NCBI GenBank assembly: GCA_963922205.1
Contig: CAWUHX010000007.1
Coordinates: 2,766,877 to 2,830,876, forward strand
Source of the DNA: Romanomermis culicivorax
Taxonomy: Eukaryota; Nematoda; Enoplea; Mermithida; Mermithidae
DNA length: 64,000 nucleotides
Reading direction: 5' to 3'
A model generated the notes under the pieces. The model had not been told where the DNA came from. It made no database searches and worked only from the letters and a program-made list of their open reading frames with translations. Made by a program: the position numbers and the translations under genes. This document shows, piece after piece, positions 54,338 to 63,551 of this stretch (the stretch's first letter is position 1; each line of letters starts with the position of its first letter).

Positions 54338-56097
54338 CGGCCAATAGAATGTTTTAGTGGAGGCGGCGGGGCACTGTATGTTTTCGTTGTGGCCGGTTTG
54401 GTGTTAGGGCTTTTGGTGTTGTCGTTTTGTGGTTTTGCGCTGGGGGGGTGGCCAGTTTGCAATCTGAACTTCTGTAAAACTTTAGAAGTTGAGTTATGGG
54501 ATGGGGTTTGGACTTGCTTACTTGCGGGGGTTGGTAGTAGTGTTTGGCGGGGGCGAAATTGGTAGGGTTCGGGGGTCAGGCCATGGAGAAGGGATAACAA
54601 GTTGCGGCCTGTTTTCGACGGGGTTTCGGGGGCGGTGGGCGGCGTTGTGTCTTGCTTTCGGGGGATCTTGTAGCCTACGGGGATGGTGGGCGGCAATTTT
54701 TCGATTTTTGCAGCTTCAGGCGTGGGGGATGGCGACATGGCGCACCAATCGGGTACGTCCAGATCAAGGACGTATTCGTCACTGCGGCGGTGGGTGTTGG
54801 GCATGATAGTTCCTAAAGTAGTCTGAGGGCCGTTAGTTATGGCGGGTAATTTTGAGTAGAATGCGGGGTCATCAATGTCCATGAGGGGTTGGGGTTGCCT
54901 GTACTCAATGCAATTTTGAATATTACGACTCTGCTGATTTGGACAATACCTGCTTGTATGACCTCTCTGCTTGCATATGAAACATTGAAAATTGGAGTAG
55001 GGTTTTGAAAGGCAGTTATCTGATCTATGTCCTGTTTGGGAACAGTGGATGCATCGGCTTTTACAATCACGTGTACTGTGATTGTTTCGGAAACAGATTT
55101 CACATGATTTTCGGGTGCCTACTGATTTACAATTACGAGCTACGTGTCCGATTTGTCCACACTGGAAGCATGTGGGTTGCCTAGGGGTGGTATTGTTCCT
55201 GTAAGCATTATTCCTACTGTAAGTGTTGTTACTGAAATTGTTGTAGCTACTCTGTTGTGGGGGTTGAGGTTTTTGTTTGATCTGCAACTGTAAATCTTTT
55301 ACTTGTTGTTCTAACTGATGCAAAAGATCCTGTTGGTCTGTATTTTTGGTTAGGGAAAAGATGGGTTCGGGTTTTGGGGGTATGAAGGGAAGGACGTTAG
55401 ATTTTAACTCATTTCTAAGAATTTGCTGTTCAATGTAAGCTGCTTCGTCTGACATTTCTTTTAAAGTTGCGAATCTTCTATACTTAATTGCTTCTCTGAT
55501 TTCGCTTTGCATGCCTTCTACAAAGAGGGGTTTTATGATCATTTCTCGTGCCTCTGTGTTAAAGTTAGGGTAGGCGAGGGTTGGGAGATGTTCTAGATCA
55601 AATAAGAATTCCGTTACTGTTTCTGAACGCTTTTGTTTTCTTTCGCGTAAGAATTGTTGATGTAGCTCATTATCTCTATTGTTTGGGAAAAATGCCTGTA
55701 ATGCGACTTTATACTGCTCGTATGTGTGGGGAGGGTTTTCGGAATTGGCTAAGCTTTTGAATTTTGCTAACGCGGCTCCTCCTAAATGAATTTCTAAACA
55801 TGCCAACTTTAACTGTACGTCTGTATCTTTCATGCCTTGGAGTGCCATGAATTGTTCTAATCTTTTGTTCCATTCACCAAAATGTTGGGTCACGCCGACC
55901 GTGAATACTGTAGGTTTCGCGTAGAAATTGTTTGCCATGTTATTACGAATGTTTGCTGTTCTTAGATCGTCTATTAGGGTAGGGTTTACTGTATTCTGAT
56001 TCAATTGTGTGCGTAGGGTACGAAAATGTTCTGAAAACAAATCGTTTATCTGTTCTCTAACGATTTCTCCTAAATGATCTTGCGTTTGGTGGGTCAT
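54313..56097 (-). CDS. gag: Gag polyprotein with four CCHC zinc knuckles
   Basis: Gag forms the particle and packages the RNA. From the ATG at 56,097 it has about 594 residues. The frame is open farther upstream to 56,382, but that passes through the primer-binding site into the LTR, so I chose the first ATG followed by Gag-like sequence (MTHQTQDHLGEIV). A retrotransposon-Gag core lies in the first third (FGEWNKRLEQFMALQG, FLRERKQKRSETVTEFLFDL). Four knuckles follow: CFQCGQIGHVARNC, CEICFRNNHSTRDC, CIHCSQTGHRSDNC, CFICKQRGHTSRYC; most gypsy Gags have one or two. The C-terminal third is Pro/Thr-rich. Its end overlaps the start of env by 25 nt in another frame. There is no protease at its C-terminus. 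Confidence 0.93.
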   Translation of the reverse strand: MTHQTQDHLGEIVREQINDLFSEHFRTLRTQLNQNTVNPTLIDDLRTANIRNNMANNFYAKPTVFTVGVTQHFGEWNKRLEQFMALQGMKDTDVQLKLACLEIHLGGAALAKFKSLANSENPPHTYEQYKVALQAFFPNNRDNELHQQFLRERKQKRSETVTEFLFDLEHLPTLAYPNFNTEAREMIIKPLFVEGMQSEIREAIKYRRFATLKEMSDEAAYIEQQILRNELKSNVLPFIPPKPEPIFSLTKNTDQQDLLHQLEQQVKDLQLQIKQKPQPPQQSSYNNFSNNTYSRNNAYRNNTTPRQPTCFQCGQIGHVARNCKSVGTRKSCEICFRNNHSTRDCKSRCIHCSQTGHRSDNCLSKPYSNFQCFICKQRGHTSRYCPNQQSRNIQNCIEYRQPQPLMDIDDPAFYSKLPAITNGPQTTLGTIMPNTHRRSDEYVLDLDVPDWCAMSPSPTPEAAKIEKLPPTIPVGYKIPRKQDTTPPTAPETPSKTGRNLLSLLHGLTPEPYQFRPRQTLLPTPASKQVQTPSHNSTSKVLQKFRLQTGHPPSAKPQNDNTKSPNTKPATTKTYSAPPPPLKHSIGRCFVFFFV

Positions 56098-56320
56098 TCT
56101 TGGTTTACGATGGGATTTCTGCTTAAATGCTTCAATTTTTGCTTCACGCTGTATTCGTTTAAATGTATTGCTTAATGTCTCGTTGGAGGGGATTTCCAGT
56201 TTGCTTTCTACGAATACTGTCTTACTGTAGGAAATGATTACTACTGTATTATCTAATGCTTCTAAATGCCCGGATAAGAGTACACCTAATTGGGGGCAGG
56301 GAGTTCCAGTGGTTAACGTA

Positions 56321-56335
56321 ACGGTACGGTCACCA
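56321..56335 (-). promoter_or_regulatory. candidate primer-binding site
   Basis: Five bases inside the 5' LTR the element reads TGGTGACCGTACCGT. TGG at this place is the usual start of a tRNA-3'-end complement. I could not assign the tRNA from memory. Confidence 0.55.
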
Positions 56336-56340
56336 AAATA

Positions 56341-57253
56341 TGTAACGACCAGATTTGTGTGAGGTACTTTACTTCTAACCAATTAACCAATCGGTCGATA
56401 CGGCGGGGACAAATAACGGGGCGGGGGCGCTGGCGTACGGTTACAAATACGGGGCGATAATATACGAACAATCGACGGTCGCTTGAACGTCGAATACAAA
56501 ACGGGGGCGGCGCGGTTGCTTGCAAATAAAAATACACGACACGGTTTAATTGCTTTCGAAGACGGTTGCTTGCAAATAAGGGAACGGCCGCAGATCAAAA
56601 TAAAACGATTACCACAGTCTAACAACTAACTAAATCACGCTTTGCTTCTGCTTTTATACGGCGATTTTGGCCACTCCCTGGGCGTCGCGGGAGGTCGAGC
56701 TTCTGTCCATCTTCTTCCGCCAATCGTCGTTTCCTGCTACGCTTTTTATGCTTTCTTAATTACGCCTCTCTAATGCTTTTCTGGTACCGTATGCTTTCTG
56801 TGCTTCACTTGCTTTCTACGGTGGGCTTGGCCACACCTTTGTGCTTCTGTGCATGCTTCCTGTATCGGTTTCTCTGTATACACATGTTTTGTGGGGCCGC
56901 CGCTACTGTTACACTTGAGACTACTGTACGGCGGGGCTTCTACGTATTTTACTGTGTGCAGGTGTTGTTTACGATTTTTACGGGGAATTACGGTAGCTGT
57001 GGAATGTGTAGTTTAGTGTAGGTTCTAGGGGAACAGCTGCCGTTTGTGCAAATTAATTAGGGCGTCTTAATTGGGCTACCGGGGTGTGAACGGATCAAAA
57101 TAAAGTACTTCACGTAATTTTGTAGGAATGTTTGGGTGTGAATCCCAGACATCCTTGAGACGATAAAATGTGAAAATAAAATAATATCTAATAAATGTCT
57201 ATCACATACAGTATGCTACATATTTACAGTACTGCTTTAGCAGGTACGTTACA
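56341..57253 (-). repeat. 5' LTR of the retroelement
   Basis: 913 bp. In element orientation it contains TATAAAAG (56,658-56,651), a likely TATA box, about 300 nt before the LTR's inner edge, and an ATTAAA (about 56,550-56,545) that could serve for polyadenylation. It differs from the 3' LTR at 56,839 and 57,059 and by an indel near 57,164-57,172. Confidence 0.92.
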
Positions 57254-58271
57254 AAACTAAAAAGTCGTCGAAGAATGAAAATCTCCTCGATTCTCACGTT
57301 GACTATCCATATGGATGTTGTCATGGAACCAATCAAAATTGGGCAGTCTTTTGAACCGCCCATTCCAGTCCACAGGTGCCATACTGTGCGGTTTACTGTA
57401 AATTGTCGGCATGGGCAGCTTATGTTTTGCATACGTTTGGGCTTTTTCATAATTTTATGTGGATTATCGAAAAGGGCCCTGCTGCTTGCACAGGCCCATT
57501 GTTGGATATTTTTGTAATTGTATGTGTGTGTAGATTTTTGGTGTTTCTCCAAATGACGGTTAAACAATAGAAAAAGATGAAAACAAAGTACTAAATGAAG
57601 GTAACTGAAAAATAAAGTACGTTACATTTCAGAAAAGACGAAGAACCCAAAATAGAGGTCGCAGTTATCAGAAAATGTAGTTATAAGGTGGTTTTCATAC
57701 TCTAAGTCCTGCAACTCCCTAGCAGTACATGAATTTCAGTAATTTTTTTCGGCAGGTAGAAGACACCGTAAACTATCTACTGTATAGGGAATTTTTTGAT
57801 GCTTCTGTGCTTATTGCGATATATATGATGATTTTTGTAAAAAAATGATGTCTCTCAAAATTTGATGTTTCGAGCACTACTGTATTCTCAATACATACTT
57901 TACAATAATAAATCCTACGGTACATTGTGGCCAATTTGTTGGCCTAATATTGTGTAAATTTTCAGAACACGATGTGTGACGTACCTAAACTTGCAAAAGC
58001 TGAAAAAGTGTATGTCAAAAATCAAATAAAATCGAAAATTGTCATTTTTTGTCTTACTGTAGCTATGCGAGTTTTGATTTTCAGACGAAATGAATATCCT
58101 TTTCGTTCCTAGCGCATCAAATTACACCACCAAATGTGTGACTTTCAGGTGGGGTTAATTTTTCACTTATCACAACTCTCTGTTATGAGAAGCTGAATTT
58201 TCTCAGATACTGTGTCGCCGGGTCCAGATCCACGGGTGGATCCATGTTTTAGTCATACCCTTCATTTTCAG

Positions 58272-58472
58272 TCTGGTTTTTTCTCAATTCCGACCATTCT
58301 TTTTTCCCGGAAAATTGTGTTGCAAGAAAAAGAGCTTCAGCTCGTGTTAAATTTGCTTAAAAGTTACGGCATCAAAAAACATGCGAAATTCACTCAAATC
58401 TTGAAAATAACAAGTGCATTTTTCTGCGGGAATTCGGATTGCGACGAACGATTCCCAACGGAAATTTTTTGA
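58272..58472 (+). CDS. terminal exon of an unrecognised gene
   Basis: After the acceptor CATTTTCAG (58,271) a frame of 66 codons runs to TGA, with protein-like composition: KELQLVLNLLKSYGIKKHA, KITSAFFCGNSDCDERF. It lies immediately outside the right end of the palindrome. Upstream exons were not identified; the exon-like frame at 47,750-47,916 has a donor phase (2) that does not join directly to this phase-0 exon. No family recognised. Confidence 0.5.
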   Translation, partial: SGFFSIPTILFSRKIVLQEKELQLVLNLLKSYGIKKHAKFTQILKITSAFFCGNSDCDERFPTEIF

Positions 58473-58615
58473 ATGACACAATTCAAATTTTTTGGTTCGG
58501 TCGTTTTCCGTTGACTACAGCTATACTTTCTGTCGTATGTCTGCTCATTTATCAGAAAAACGCCTCTGCTCTGTTTTTCTTGGAAAAGCTATTATAAATA
58601 ACCCTTTAGACTTAA

Positions 58616-58840
58616 GGACCATTTATACCTGCCTTTTCCGACGGAATGGAATGCAATCGACGGAACGTAACCGAACGAAAGGGAAACTTTCGTTCCGTTC
58701 GGTTCAGTTGGATGTTGCTGTCGGTCGTTCTCTGCAAAATTGCAGTAATCTTTCCCGACCGAAAGCGGATTCTCAGGCTGAACGTTTCAAGCTGTTGACG
58801 ATCCGTTCCGTTCCGTTGGAAGAGGCAGGTATAAATGACC
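58616..58840 (+). mobile_element. TCATTTATAC MITE copy 1
   Basis: Ends GGACCATTTATACCTGCC and GGCAGGTATAAATGACC are inverted, and the body has inner inverted GACGGAAC/GTTCCGTTCC-type motifs. Preceded by TTAA. No duplication is identified with certainty. Confidence 0.75.
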
Positions 58841-58868
58841 CGTGAAGCTCTTCCACTTTTTCACCTTA

Positions 58869-59104
58869 AGGGTCATTTATACTCGCCTTTTTTGGCGGAA
58901 CGGAACGGAAAGAAATCGGCACAACGTTTTTGAACGAAAGGGAAACTTTCGTTCCGTCCGGTTCGATTGAGGGTTACCGTCGGTCATTTTCTAGAAAATT
59001 GCAGTTATCCTTTCCGATCGGGAGTAGATTTTCAGGCTGAACGTTTCAAACTGTTGGCGATCAGTTCCGTTCCGTTCTGCCGAAAAAGGCAAGTATAAAT
59101 GACC
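58869..59104 (+). mobile_element. TCATTTATAC MITE copy 2
   Basis: Second copy in the same orientation, 30 bp after the first: AGGGTCATTTATACTCGCC to GGCAAGTATAAATGACC. Also preceded by TTAA. Similar to copy 1 throughout (CGAAAGGGAAACTTTCGTTC). Confidence 0.75.
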
Positions 59105-59299
59105 TTTTATTGTTGGTTACTTCAAGCAGTTTGAAAATTCATATAAAAAATTCATAGAAAAATTCATAACTTCTCACAGATGAAAATGAAGGTTTACTTT
59201 TGGCTATGTTGTTTATAGTCTTTACTGTACTTTACTATCCGCGATTTTTCAACGAAGTGTTTCCGAGCATACCTGTAAGAGGTCTGAGCCTGTTGGGGG

Positions 59300-59540
59300 C
59301 ATACCTGTACTTGGGGGGGGTTGGGGGGGGGGGACCCCCCCCCCAACTCGGCCAACCCTATACCCAAAATCATTTTCCCCCCCCCAACCCCCCCCCCAGT
59401 TGGGAAAAAATTAAAAAAATTTGTCAAAAAGTGTATGTTTTTTGGCCTTTTTTGGGAAAAATTTCGACTTTTTCCTACCCCCCCCCCCAAAATTTCGGAT
59501 TTACCCCCCCCCCCAACTGGTCGGAGGTCTTACAGGTATG
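59300..59540 (+). mobile_element. nested CATACCTGTA MITE (level 2)
   Basis: Ends CATACCTGTACTTGGGG and GGTCTTACAGGTATG, exact 8-bp duplication GTTGGGGG (59,292-59,299, 59,541-59,548). 241 bp. Confidence 0.85.
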
Positions 59541-59563
59541 GTTGGGGGGGGGGGAGGGTAAAC

Positions 59564-59750
59564 CATACCTGTACTTGGGGGGGCGTTGGGGGGGGAACTG
59601 TACCCAAAATCATTTCCCCCCCCAACCCCCCAGTTTGGAAAAAATTAAAAAAATTTTCGAAAAAGTGTATGTTTTTTGGCCTTTTTTGGGAAAAATTTCG
59701 ACTTTTTTCTACCCCCCCCCCCCCAACTGGTCGGAGGTCTTACAGGTATG
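59564..59750 (+). mobile_element. nested CATACCTGTA MITE, short form (level 2)
   Basis: Same ends, exact 8-bp duplication GGGTAAAC (59,556-59,563, 59,751-59,758). 187 bp, lacking part of the C-run body of the 241-bp copy. Confidence 0.87.
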
Positions 59751-59780
59751 GGGTAAACCCAAAGTTTTGGGAGTGGGGCA

Positions 59781-60811
59781 ACACCGTTTTTCTTCCTCGA
59801 AGATTTTTTCCACATGAGAACCGGACCCAAAATTTTTTTCCTCATTTTCCAAAAATTTTCCACATTTTTAAAAACGCTTATAATGTGGCTACGGATGCTT
59901 TTTTATGCATTTTAGGAGCATACCCATGCATTTTGTTGTATTTGGAGTCAGAAACCTTCAAAAATGAGAAAAAAAATTGAGAAAATCCTAGTTATATTAG
60001 CCAAAATGAGCTCATGAAGAATACATTGGTGTTCTACAGGAGCGGGTGAAGCATTAACGTATAACGATAGAGTTTTCAGGAATTTATTCGCTATTAACAT
60101 TTCTATGGCTCTCATTAGAATCATCTAATTTTATTTAGTCCTTCGTCCGGCGCGGAGCGCCGGAAAAATTTTTGGATTTCCACTTTCTACAACGCTGGAA
60201 ATTGAACCTTCACAACGTTGGGAAATAAATTAAAATCCGACTGATGAAGTATAATCTGCTTCCCATTCCGGCGCGAAGCGCCGGGAAAATTTTTCAGTTT
60301 TTATATTCTAAAACGCTGGAAAATAAATCTCTCCAACAGATATTCATAAACAGAAGTTCGAAAATCGCAGTCTAGAATGATGTCTTCAATTTCTATCTTC
60401 AATAAACGCAAAAGTTCAGGTTGCAGGACGTTTAAAAAATTCCAAACATCGAGAGGAAAAATTGAGAAAATTGATGAAAAATCTCAATATTGGCCGACAT
60501 AATTGACTGTTAACGATTAGAAAATGAAACGAGCCAACTTGATTGATAGAAACTGTTGAGCATTAATTAGTAAGTCGAAGTAGATATGCTAATGGCCGCG
60601 CCTGATAGAAAATAGTCAAGATTGTACCCGTGACCGGCGCGAAGCGCCGGAAAAATTTTGGATTTTGACCCTTTTAAGTCCACCAAAACGCATCTTTTCG
60701 GTTTGGAATTCCCCAAAATTTTTTCCTCAATGAGAACCATACCCAAAATTTTTTTCCTCATTTCGAAATTTTTTTCCTCAAAAGACCCCATTTGAGGAAA
60801 AAAAACGGTGG
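59781..60811 (-). mobile_element. nested CACCG-ended element (level 2)
   Basis: Ends ACACCGTTTTTCTTCC and GGAAAAAAAACGGTG, flanks GTGGGGCA (59,773-59,780 and 60,812-60,819, the latter overlapping the next insertion). It contains three CCGGCGC hairpins (60,148; 60,268; 60,634). The interior is the reverse complement of the element at 6,156-7,126 but the termini differ. Confidence 0.7.
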
Positions 60812-60817
60812 TGGGGC

Positions 60818-61066
60818 ATTACCTGTACTTGGTGGGGGGGGGGGGGGGTTGGGGCCTCCCCCCAACTTGGCCAACCCTGTACCCAAAATCATTCAACCCC
60901 CCCCAACCCCCCTCCCAGTTTGGCAAAAATTAAAAAAATTTGCAAAAAAGTGTATGTTTTTTGGTTTTTTTTTGGGAAAAATTTCAACTTTTTTCTACCC
61001 CCCCCCCCCCCCAAAATTTCGGATTTACCCCCCCCCCCCCAACTGGTCGGAGGTCTTACAGGTATG
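60818..61066 (+). mobile_element. nested CATACCTGTA MITE (level 2)
   Basis: Ends CATTACCTGTACTTGG and GGTCTTACAGGTATG, flanks TGGTGGGG (60,810-60,817) and GGGTGGGG (61,067-61,074), 7 of 8 identical. It inserted at the junction of the preceding element and the host. Confidence 0.78.
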
Positions 61067-61261
61067 GGGTGGGGGTCCCAACATTTCCAAAATTTTGGGG
61101 AGAGGGTCGAAAAAACTCCAGAAAAGTCGGAAAAATTTCGAAAATTTTCCCAATAACGGCCAAAAAAAAGCCACTTTTTTCCTATTTTTTTCCTATTTTT
61201 TCCAAGTTTGAGAGGGGGGGTTGGGTATGGGGTTGACGAAGTTGGGGATGGGGGTCCCAAC

Positions 61262-63150
61262 CACTGTTTTTTTTTGTACAACATCCCTTTGTACTTGTAC
61301 AAAGATTGGAGTCAAAAGTCCTTGTACATTTTAATTTTTCTTTGTACAAAAAAATTTTCGTTTTGTAAATACTTTTTAGTAATCCTGAACCCCGTGATAA
61401 TGTTGGTTTGAAATTTTTGAGCACTGAAAGGACAGGGAGGAAATCAAAACCACTGTTTTTTTCCACGAACTTTTTTCCACAAATGTGGAAAGGAGTCAAA
61501 TTTTTTTTCCACATGTGGAAAAAAATTTTTTTCGTCTTAAAATCCTCGTTTTTTGGCTTAAAAATGCTCCCAGAACGCTTTATCGCACTGTTTTTGAGCT
61601 TTTTCAAGCCTTCCGGTGTTTTTAGAGAAGTTAATTCATTAAAATTGAAGAAAAAATTGAAATGTTCGCCCTTAATGCCTAATCTACAAGCATTGTGAAA
61701 CAAATTTTCTAGCAAACTATCCAAGAGCATAATTGACTTTGAAATACATGAGAAATCGATGGTCGAGTCTCATATGATGACAAGTGAAAGCCCAAAAAAG
61801 ATGGTAATGTTTCCGGCGCAAAGCGCCGGAAATTTTTTGGGTATATTGACATTCTGGGATGCTGGAAAATCAATTGTCCGAACATTTATTTCAAGAATTA
61901 GATTCCAATTTTGTGTTCAAGAGTCGTAATTTCTAGAATTTTACTTGAAAAATTTTAAAATCTGTAATTTATTTGTAAACTCTCATGAACTTGGTCGAAA
62001 ATATATGAGTAAGAGTATAAATTTCTGAAAGATATTTCCATGAAGCTTTTGAATTGATTTTACGTTAGCAAAGAAATAATCGCATCATAAAGCATAGAGA
62101 CTTGACGTATTGATCTTTCTCAAAAGGAAAAAATGTGAATCTTCATTAAATATTATGATAAAATGTTGAAGATGACCAATTAAAACATGAGATAGTTTAA
62201 GATAATGAAAACTATTATAGATTAAGTGGTAATTAAAGGTAGACATGATAAAAGCCGCGCCTCAGCTACTTAATGAATAATGATGATTATTAAAGTTATA
62301 ACCGGCGCGAAGCGCCGGCAAATTTTGAGATTTGGACCTCCTAAAATGCACCAAAATGCATCTTTTCAATATGAAAACCCCAAATTTTTCTTCCACATTT
62401 GTGGAAAGACCTCAAAAATTTTTTCCACATTCCAGATTTTTTTTCCACATTATAGTGCAAATGTGGAAAAAAGACAGTGATCAAAACTACAAGAGAATTT
62501 ATGTTCAAATTTTTTTTATCAGAAGTAAGGTTAGGATCAGGAATATTTTCAGGTTTGGTAGAAATAGGGGAAAAATAATCATTTAGCAAATCAGTTATTT
62601 ATTTATCAATAGGACTGATGGCAATTATGTCTCTATATTTAAGATCAGGAATACCTAGATGCAGAAAGTTTACTATTCACATACTGATAAAATTGGTGTA
62701 ACTCTCCAGCTTCAACAAGATTCATCTCTTTCATTATTTGATGTCTTTTAGTTTCTGATCTCAATTTATTTCTAGGTATGCTTGGATGCGTTCAGGTTTT
62801 TTTGTACAGGCCAGGTTGCCATGTGCAACTTGGGGAAAAATTTTAGTGGCACAGATAGATTTTTGGTCGCTCGCTCTAAAATCAATAAATAAGCTGTCAG
62901 GAGCTAGCTTTCTTAAACCTCATTTGATTCACGTTGGTTTTTAACTTTCAAAACTCAATTTTCTGAATTTTGGAATTTCGAACATCAGGATTCAATTTTG
63001 TATGCAGCTATGACGACAACATTGGCAATAGCTCGAGACTGACGCACATCGTTCCTCCTGGAGAAAAAAATCTTTGTACATGTACAAAGATTGCCAAAAT
63101 TTTTCTTTGTATATGGGAAAAAATCTTTGTAGAGTACAAAAAAAACAGTG
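61262..63150. mobile_element. nested CACTGTTTT...GTAC element (level 2) containing a further MITE
   Basis: Ends CACTGTTTTTTTTTGTAC and GTACAAAAAAAACAGTG, exact 8-bp duplication GTCCCAAC (61,254-61,261, 63,151-63,158). Both subterminal regions have CTTTGTAC...GTACAAAG palindromes. Interrupted by the MITE at 61,451-62,479. Confidence 0.85.
61451..62479 (-). mobile_element. CACTG-family MITE copy E (level 3)
   Basis: Ends CACTGTTTTTTTCC and GGAAAAAAGACAGTG, exact 8-bp duplication ATCAAAAC (61,443-61,450, 62,480-62,487). 1,029 bp, same internal plan as copy B with GC hairpins at 61,813 and 62,301. Confidence 0.88.
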
Positions 63151-63551
63151 GTCCCAACATTTGGGTATAGGATTCGACCAAGTTGGGGGTCCCCCCCCCA
63201 ACCTCCCCCCCCCAATTACAGGTATGTTTCCGAGCGCGAATTGTCATCAATTCGATTGATCGGAGAGAAATTTATCATTAATTTGATTGGTCGAAAAAAT
63301 GTAGTTAACTGCCTCCTCCTAACCGTAAATGTAAGCCTGAGTACATGCCCACCGTTTTTTCGCCAGATCGATTTTTTGGCGAAAGAATCTGGAAATGCGA
63401 AAAAATTCTGTTCTCTTTCGCCAAATGGCGAAAATAATGATGGCATTTTCAAGTCGATCAGAAAGGTGCATTCTGATGCATTTTACATAGTTAAAACCCC
63501 AAAACTATTGTGATCATTGCTTGCTATGCGAGCTCAGGAGCGACCGTAAGC

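Larger units (their letters stand above)
47931..57253 (-). mobile_element. young Ty3/gypsy-type LTR retroelement with env, order gag-env-pol
   Basis: The 9,323-bp element reads right to left: LTR 57,253-56,341, PBS, gag, env-like gene, pol, PPT, LTR 48,837-47,931. The LTRs start TGTAAC and end GTTACA. The 4-bp duplication AAAC flanks it (47,927-47,930 and 57,254-57,257). The LTRs differ by two substitutions and one small indel, so insertion is recent. RT followed by RNaseH then integrase, the 4-bp duplication and the GPY motif place it in Ty3/gypsy (Metaviridae). The position of env between gag and pol is not the usual arrangement. All three long frames are open. Confidence 0.95.
45050..58240. 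repeat. long imperfect palindrome (inverted duplication)
   Basis: The left arm, about 45,050-46,500, is matched in reverse by 46,740-47,605 and 57,620-58,240. The right arm is split by the LTR retroelement plus about 680 bp of other sequence. Landmarks: TATTCATTTCGTCTGAAAAT at 45,180 against its reverse at about 58,085; TATGCTAAATATTAATGTAA at 45,690 against TTACATCAATATTTAGCATA at about 47,580; TTTTACATGTTCTTTGACTT at 46,472 against AAGTCAAATAACATGTAAAA at 46,720. The centre is about 46,500-46,740. Arms are clearly diverged, so the duplication is much older than the retroelement. Confidence 0.75.
59268..63226. mobile_element. CATACCTGTAA MITE expanded by nested insertions
   Basis: The outer element has ends CATACCTGTAAGAGGTC (59,268) and CCAATTACAGGTATG (63,226), and an exact 8-bp duplication TTTCCGAG (59,260-59,267 and 63,227-63,234). 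Its own body, equivalent to the intact copy at 23,033-23,272, is scattered in pieces between five direct insertions (59,300; 59,564; 59,781; 60,818; 61,262), the last of which contains a sixth. Confidence 0.85.

Noticed and set aside
56097-56382. Upstream extension of Gag into the LTR
   Set aside because: The frame stays open, but it crosses the primer-binding site and LTR border, and the sequence before residue 96 is not Gag-like.
59300-61236. Long proline-rich open frames (PPPP, GGG) as genes
   Set aside because: They arise from C/G homopolymer runs in MITE copies, occur in several frames and both strands, and have no splice or start context.
61462-63150. CRISPR-like or satellite array in the hairpin-rich region
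   Set aside because: Repeated words belong to TIRs and hairpins of dispersed elements; there is no regular repeat-spacer spacing.
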